NCBI GenBank assembly: GCA_001873945.1
Contig: MNYI01000040.1
Span: 1 to 10,479 of the forward strand
Source: Candidatus Desantisbacteria bacterium CG2_30_40_21
GTDB lineage: Bacteria > UBA9089 > CG2-30-40-21
Length of the DNA stretch: 10,479 nucleotides
Direction: 5' to 3'
In this document: positions 6,835 through 10,479 of the stretch, one piece after another
Layout: the number at the start of each line of letters is the position of its first letter
Numbering within the stretch: the stretch's first letter is position 1
The notes under the pieces: model-generated
Seen by the model: only the letters and a program-made list of their open reading frames with translations
The model's database searches: none
What the model was told of the DNA's origin: nothing
Program-made: the position numbers and the translations under genes

Positions 6835-7569
6835 ATGGAAAAAGCAATTGGTATTATTCCTGTTCGTTTTGCTTCAACTCGATTTCCGGGCAAGCCATTG
6901 GTTGAACTTTGTGGTAAGCCTATGATCCAATGGGTTTATGAACAAGCCAAAAAAAGCAGGCTTCTGGAACAGGTTATTGTGGCTACAGATGATGAGAGGA
7001 TATGTGAATCTGTTCGTGGATTTGGGGGCAATGTCTTATTAACATCCTTGAATCATACCTGCGGTACGATGCGTGTGGCTGAGGTTGCCTCAAAGCTGGA
7101 TGCTGAAATTATTATTAATATTCAGGGGGATGAACCATTGATTGAGCCAGATATGATTGATCAAGTGGTTCATTCGATGCAGGCAGACTCTGATATTTAT
7201 ATGGCAACACTCAAGAAAAAGATAACCAATAAGGATGAGATAAATAACCCGCATGTGGTCAAGGTGGTAACTGATAAAGATGGATATGCCCTGTATTTTT
7301 CGCGGGCAGGAATACCATACAAAAGGGTGGACATACCATCACTCCATTGGTATAAGCATATAGGCTTGTATGGGTATCGCCGGGAGTTTTTACTAACGAT
7401 TAACAACTTGCCGTATTCGGTATTAGAGGCTGTTGAATCCCTTGAACAACTGCGTGTTTTGGAGAATGGTTACAAAATAAAGGTGTTAGAGACAGAATAT
7501 GACACTATTGGCGTTGATACACCGGAGGATTTGGTAAGGGTAGCAAGGCTGAAAGCTGAATTTGAGTAA
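6835..7569 (+). CDS. kdsB: CMP-Kdo synthetase (3-deoxy-manno-octulosonate cytidylyltransferase)
   Basis: A cytosolic enzyme that joins CTP and Kdo to give CMP-Kdo and pyrophosphate, the activated sugar for the inner core of lipopolysaccharide. Its 244 residues match the family length. Visible motifs: nucleotide-binding IPVRFASTRFPGKPL (8-22) with R11 and K20; GKPMIQWVYEQA; VATDDERI; INIQGDEP with metal-binding D99; YALYFSRAGIPY; KHIGLYGYR; SLEQLRVLENG; and GVDTPEDL with the second metal-binding D228. The usual H-x-S-G-T-D/E-R-x-A-E loop reads HTCGTMRVAEV (74-84), with Cys for Ser at 76 and Met for the acidic residue at 79. A ribosome site AAAAGG (6821-6826) lies 8 nt before the ATG. No other Kdo genes are in the window. 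Its presence argues for an LPS-bearing outer membrane. Confidence 0.95.
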   Translation: MEKAIGIIPVRFASTRFPGKPLVELCGKPMIQWVYEQAKKSRLLEQVIVATDDERICESVRGFGGNVLLTSLNHTCGTMRVAEVASKLDAEIIINIQGDEPLIEPDMIDQVVHSMQADSDIYMATLKKKITNKDEINNPHVVKVVTDKDGYALYFSRAGIPYKRVDIPSLHWYKHIGLYGYRREFLLTINNLPYSVLEAVESLEQLRVLENGYKIKVLETEYDTIGVDTPEDLVRVARLKAEFE

Positions 7570-7650
7570 CTACTCAACCACAGATGGACGCAGATGAACA
7601 CAGATAGTAAAAGAAAAAATATCAGCGTAAATCAGCAGCTGAGTAGTTAC
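7566..7650. repeat. 85-bp intergenic element with 11-bp perfect inverted ends
   Basis: GTAACTACTCA (7566-7576) is matched by its exact reverse complement TGAGTAGTTAC (7640-7650). The left arm contains the kdsB stop codon. Inside are degenerate direct repeats of the CAGATG-N-ACRCAGATG type (about 7579-7605) and a diverged ATCAGCGTAAATCAGC segment. The layout resembles the short non-autonomous palindromic repeats (MITE/REP-like) scattered between genes in many environmental genomes. There is no transposase gene. Fills nearly the whole gap between kdsB and ubiX. Confidence 0.65.
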
Positions 7651-7668
7651 GAATTTGGAGAAATATGA

Positions 7669-8235
7669 ATGAAACGATATGTCGTAGGTATTACAGGGGC
7701 AAGTGGTGTTATTTATGGCAAGAGGTTGGTTGAAATACTGCTGGAGGCGGGATACGATGTTTTCCTGATGGTTACTGATCCAGCAAGGGAAGTATTCAAA
7801 CAGGAGCTTGGAATCAATGATGTTATCGCTTGCTTTGAGGGATTCAAAAATCTCCATCCCCTGGATTATCATATCTTAAATACATCAATTGCAAGTGGTT
7901 CTTTTAAGATAGAGGCAATGATTGTTATCCCATGCAGCATGTCTACCCTGTCTGCTATTGCTTGTGGTAATTCAAATAATCTTCTCCAGCGAGCAGCAGA
8001 TGTTGTTATAAAGGAAAGAAGACAACTTGTCCTTGTGCCTCGCGAGACTCCGTTAAGCGAGATACATCTCAGGAATATGCTTTCATTGAGAAGTATGGGG
8101 GCAGATATTGTTCCAGCTATGCCACCATTTTATGCCAATCCTGTTACCATAGATGAGCTTGTGGATGCCATGATTAGTAAGGTGTTGTCTGTTCTGGGGA
8201 TAGATACAGGCTATGAATGGCAGGGAATTCAATAA
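7669..8235 (+). CDS. ubiX: Flavin prenyltransferase UbiX
   Basis: UbiX attaches a dimethylallyl group to reduced FMN to make prenylated FMN, the cofactor of UbiD-type decarboxylases in ubiquinone or menaquinone precursor pathways and aromatic acid decarboxylation. The 188 residues match the family length. Motifs seen: flavin-binding VGITGASGVIYGKRLVEIL near the N-terminus, IPCSMSTLSAIACGNSNNLL (87-106) with the P-C-S-M-x-T-L core, RAADVVIKERRQLVLVPRETPL (prenyl-phosphate contacts around R125-E126), and PAMPPFYANP near the C-terminus. GGAG (7657-7660) lies 8 nt before this ATG. An ATG four bases upstream (7665) is in another frame. No ubiD is present in the window, so its partner must be elsewhere. 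With kdsB upstream it may form a loose transcription unit interrupted by the palindromic element. Confidence 0.95.
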   Translation: MKRYVVGITGASGVIYGKRLVEILLEAGYDVFLMVTDPAREVFKQELGINDVIACFEGFKNLHPLDYHILNTSIASGSFKIEAMIVIPCSMSTLSAIACGNSNNLLQRAADVVIKERRQLVLVPRETPLSEIHLRNMLSLRSMGADIVPAMPPFYANPVTIDELVDAMISKVLSVLGIDTGYEWQGIQ

Positions 8236-8258
8236 TGGAGTAATCGCAAGTCAAATGC

Positions 8259-8290
8259 AACCGACATTTTAATCGCCACGGTTATTTTTT
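8259..8290 (+). terminator. Possible weak terminator after ubiX
   Basis: AACCG (8259-8263) pairs with CGGTT (8279-8283) around a 15-nt loop, followed by A and six T (8285-8290). The stem is only 5 bp, so this is a low-confidence call, but the position just after the ubiX stop is right. Confidence 0.3.
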
Positions 8291-8337
8291 CCACCCCCCC
8301 CTATCCCATCACCAGCTCGGGGGACATTAAATACGAG

Positions 8338-8380
8338 TGTCCAATAATTGGACATATATTTTGGACAGTTCTGTCCAAAA
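8338..8380. promoter_or_regulatory. Paired palindromes with four TGTCCAA half-sites
   Basis: The first palindrome is TGTCCAAT-A-ATTGGACA (8338-8354). The second has arms TTTTGGACAG (8359-8368) and CTGTCCAAAA (8371-8380) with a 2-nt centre. All four arms share TGTCCAA or its complement. Such back-to-back dyads look like a tandem operator for a dimeric regulator, or the structured end of a mobile element. Neither palindrome is followed by a T-run on either strand. Confidence 0.5.
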
Positions 8381-8531
8381 AGCATACATACCTGCGAATA
8401 TAACTACCCGTTCTTTATTTGCTAACCATTTTTTGCACTTATGGTTACGCATACAAACGGCTAATCTGGCATGAAACTTGCATACATTATCATGCGTGGA
8501 AGATGAATGTGGTAGTGCAGAATCTGCTTTT

Positions 8532-8555
8532 GGTATCCCTTGATGAAGGGATGCT
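8532..8555 (+). repeat. Tight hairpin, ATCCCTT-GATG-AAGGGAT core
   Basis: A perfect 7-bp stem (8535-8541 with 8546-8552) and a 4-nt loop. It extends outward to 10 bp with one G-C and two G-U pairs. A T-rich stretch begins only about 13 nt later, so it is at best a poor terminator. Confidence 0.4.
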
Positions 8556-8631
8556 CAATCCTTTCTGTTTTTCCTCTTTCACAATATTTGGCATTCAGCA
8601 CACAGGTTCAAAAAGGATGACATCCCCCTGA

Positions 8632-8647
8632 CCCCCTTCAAAGGGGG
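8632..8647. repeat. C5/G5 intergenic hairpin repeat
   Basis: CCCCCTTCAAAGGGGG forms a perfect 7-bp stem with a CA loop. It sits in the context ATCCCCCTGA...GGGGGAATT, which resembles a small dispersed palindromic repeat known from many cyanobacterial and environmental genomes. It could reduce read-through toward the downstream gene. Confidence 0.55.
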
Positions 8648-8736
8648 AATTAATGGAGGGGAAGAGAGCCTCTGTGCCCTTTTGTGCCTTATCTTATGCC
8701 TTTATGCCGTAGCTATGCCCCTGGAGGCTCCAAACA

Positions 8737-10479
8737 ATGAACCAATTCGTATCTCTTTTGCTTTGTCTCATTATGTTTATTCCCGCAAGCATTCATGCCC
8801 AACAGATAAAAAATGCCATCCCCTCTGATGCTGGTGATAATAATCCAAACTCATTCAGGTTCATGCCAGATAACACGGATAAGCAGCTTTCCAATAAAGA
8901 AAACGCACCACTTTCAAGGCTTGAAGTAAATGATGGAAGTATTGCTATTTTCGTTGACGGGCAGAATCTCTGCCTTGACTCCACACCAGCTGAAACAAGA
9001 AAAAAGCTCCTTGGCATGGATCTGTCTAATGCTGCTGGCTGGCCTGATGTAAAGATAACCCCTGGATATATTGGTGTTGACCCTGAGTTGGGACGGTTTA
9101 AGTTCGCTGATGGGGATATGGAAATATCCCGACTAATTGGTAAGTATGATGCTTTGCACACAGCTTATGGGGTTTTTGTTCAGGATGGATACGCCTATAT
9201 AGCTAACTTTCAGCAAGGGCTGGAGATAATAGATATTTCTAACCCTGAAAAGCCTATTCCAACAGGCAGGTATGACACAGACGGTTGGGCATACGAGGTT
9301 TTCGTTTCCGGCAAGTATGCTTTTGTAGCCGATGGTTATGCAGGGCTGCAAATTATTGATATTTCTTCCCCTAAAAATCCGGTACTACTTGGCAGCTGTG
9401 ATACACCGGGTTGGGCTTACGATGTACAGGTTGTGGGCAAGTATGCCTTTGTGGCTGATTATCGCGGAGGGTTGCAGATAATCGATATTTCTAATCCATT
9501 GCAGCCTGTTATTGCTAGCAGTCTATTGATTGTCGGAGCACAATGCCGAGGAATATATGTGTTAAATAATTATGCCTATATAGCTGATGACAAAAGCGGG
9601 ATGTATATTGTGGATATTTCTGATCCCACCCATCCGACTCTGCTGTCAACCTATAAGAATAATGCTCAGGCAAAGGGTGTATTCGTTACCAATAATTATG
9701 CCTATCTGGTCAATTATCAATCACTTTTAGAGGTGATAGATGTTTCTAATCCTCAAAATCCTGTCTTAAAGGCAAGGCTCAGTCTGCCCGGCAACCTCTA
9801 TGACATTGTTGGATTCGATAGGTACGCCTATATTGCTGCCAGTGGTCAGGGTATCCATATTGTTGACCTCACTGAACTAACCAATCCGAGGCTGATTAAT
9901 ACCTATAAGACAACGGGTAAGGCATTTGACATAGCTGTGGCTAACGGATATGCCTTTGTGGCAAATGATTATCAGGGCTTGGAGATAATCAATGTCCCCT
10001 ACCCTTCTGAATTGCCCTTGGGGAAAATAACCGTGGATTATTATCAGACAGATTTGAAGGCATCCTTAACCTCTCCTGATGGGGGTGAGGTCTGGAATAT
10101 AGGTAATCAGCAAAATATCGTCTGGGATATTAAAGGTGGCATTCCACCATATACCGTAGATATTTCATATGCCATGGATGGCTTATATCCTCTTAACCCT
10201 AATATTATCAAGGGGCTAAAACAACAATCAGCCGAACCGAATGCCTATATCTGGACCATACCACCAGTGGTCTCAGACAGGTTATCGGTTACGGTCTCAG
10301 TGGTTGATTCTAAGGGCAATCGGGCAATAGATAGCAGTAATGGATATTTTATTCTCAAATCTGATACAGCTATGAAGGATAAAAAGGCACCACTCTTGAT
10401 TTTGCTAAAAGGCATAACCGATAAAGAATGCCTGATGGGTGGGGCAAAATTAGATCTTGGCTGGTTGATTTCCGGTGGT
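8737..10479 (+). CDS. Exported LVIVD-repeat beta-propeller protein (3' end beyond window)
   Basis: The ATG at 8737 follows GGAGG (8723-8727) with a 9-nt spacer. The frame is open for 581 codons to the window end. Residues 1-21 form a signal peptide (MNQFVSLLLCLIMFIPASIH, then A). Residues 61-127 form an unnamed module with DGSIAIFVDGQNLCLD and VDPELGRFKFADGD. Seven LVIVD repeats follow with a 42-residue period, starting at residues 143, 185, 227, 270, 312, 354 and 396. Each runs like YAFVADGYAGLQIIDISSP, enough for one closed seven-bladed propeller. Residues 441-540 resemble a Kre9/Knh1-type Ser-Thr-rich beta-sandwich (SPDGGEVWNIGNQQNIVW), and a second such module seems to start near 546. LVIVD proteins are extracytoplasmic and of poorly defined function. 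Like the giant protein it combines a signal peptide, a propeller and beta-sandwiches, so it is probably a surface protein. Confidence 0.88.
   Translation, partial: MNQFVSLLLCLIMFIPASIHAQQIKNAIPSDAGDNNPNSFRFMPDNTDKQLSNKENAPLSRLEVNDGSIAIFVDGQNLCLDSTPAETRKKLLGMDLSNAAGWPDVKITPGYIGVDPELGRFKFADGDMEISRLIGKYDALHTAYGVFVQDGYAYIANFQQGLEIIDISNPEKPIPTGRYDTDGWAYEVFVSGKYAFVADGYAGLQIIDISSPKNPVLLGSCDTPGWAYDVQVVGKYAFVADYRGGLQIIDISNPLQPVIASSLLIVGAQCRGIYVLNNYAYIADDKSGMYIVDISDPTHPTLLSTYKNNAQAKGVFVTNNYAYLVNYQSLLEVIDVSNPQNPVLKARLSLPGNLYDIVGFDRYAYIAASGQGIHIVDLTELTNPRLINTYKTTGKAFDIAVANGYAFVANDYQGLEIINVPYPSELPLGKITVDYYQTDLKASLTSPDGGEVWNIGNQQNIVWDIKGGIPPYTVDISYAMDGLYPLNPNIIKGLKQQSAEPNAYIWTIPPVVSDRLSVTVSVVDSKGNRAIDSSNGYFILKSDTAMKDKKAPLLILLKGITDKECLMGGAKLDLGWLISGG

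Larger units (their letters stand above)
8236..8736. other. Palindrome-rich non-coding region between ubiX and the LVIVD gene
   Basis: About 500 nt with no convincing gene on either strand. It contains a weak terminator-like structure (8259-8290), an 8-C run (8294-8301), a cluster of TGTCCAA palindromes (8338-8380), a short palindrome GCAGAATCTGC (8517-8527), a tight hairpin (8532-8555), the C5/G5 hairpin repeat (8632-8647), and a degenerate run of (T/A)TGCC units (about 8672-8720). It ends with the GGAGG (8723-8727) that serves the gene at 8737. The density of palindromes suggests accumulated small repeat elements or the remnant of an insertion element. Confidence 0.6.

Noticed and set aside
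7570..7872. 100-codon minus-strand ORF over the kdsB-ubiX gap
   Set aside because: It mostly mirrors ubiX coding sequence and includes the palindromic element; no ribosome site or family support.
8419..8631. 70-codon + strand ORF with a TTG start
   Set aside because: No ribosome site, no recognisable family, and it runs across several hairpins in a repeat-rich region.
8236..8736. Complete insertion sequence or tRNA gene in the intergenic region
   Set aside because: There is no transposase reading frame and no cloverleaf; the GGTTCAAAA at 8605 is not framed by pairing arms.
8793..9351. Minus-strand ORFs within the LVIVD gene region
   Set aside because: They are shadows of the well-supported + strand LVIVD gene, which has periodic repeats, a signal peptide and a ribosome site.

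Overview
This is about 10.5 kb of AT-rich bacterial DNA, and every supported gene is on the + strand. A kdsB gene (CMP-Kdo synthesis for lipopolysaccharide) indicates a diderm, Gram-negative-type cell. Long secreted mosaic proteins end in a YPNP...GVYIYTI module of the FlgD-Ig/type-IX-sorting style, there are Shine-Dalgarno sites, and intergenic hairpin repeats are frequent. Together these suggest an environmental, probably uncultivated lineage of the FCB or candidate-phylum kind. The exact phylum cannot be fixed from sequence alone.

Left part (1-543): the last 27 codons of a gene resembling PIN-family toxins, then about 460 nt holding a tetranucleotide (ATAC)6 tract inside a tiny ORF with a good ribosome site, a Rho-independent terminator, and a 40-codon ORF with a strong AAGGAGG site. 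The 40-codon ORF overlaps the next gene by ATGA.

Centre (425-6736): an apparently translationally coupled cluster. The 40-aa peptide overlaps an exported NHL-type beta-propeller protein (544-1563). One base after its stop begins a 1,723-aa exported mosaic protein: NlpC/P60-like cysteine peptidase, SH3b, several Ig/beta-sandwich modules, a PQQ-like propeller made of near-identical 120-bp repeats, PEGA, two OmpL47-like repeats, and a C-terminal FlgD/T9SS-like module. Its signal peptide can be read only if translation starts at an AUA codon at 1565 (or if that base is an error or mutation). The first ATG, at 1694, lies inside the mature protein. The likely theme is an envelope or surface machine combining wall cleavage, propellers and adhesive folds.

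Right part: kdsB (6835-7569) and ubiX (7669-8235) are housekeeping enzymes, separated by an 85-bp element with 11-bp inverted ends. A 500-bp non-coding region (8236-8736) is crowded with palindromes, including four copies of the half-site TGTCCAA. It leads to an exported LVIVD-repeat propeller protein (8737 onward) that is cut by the window end.
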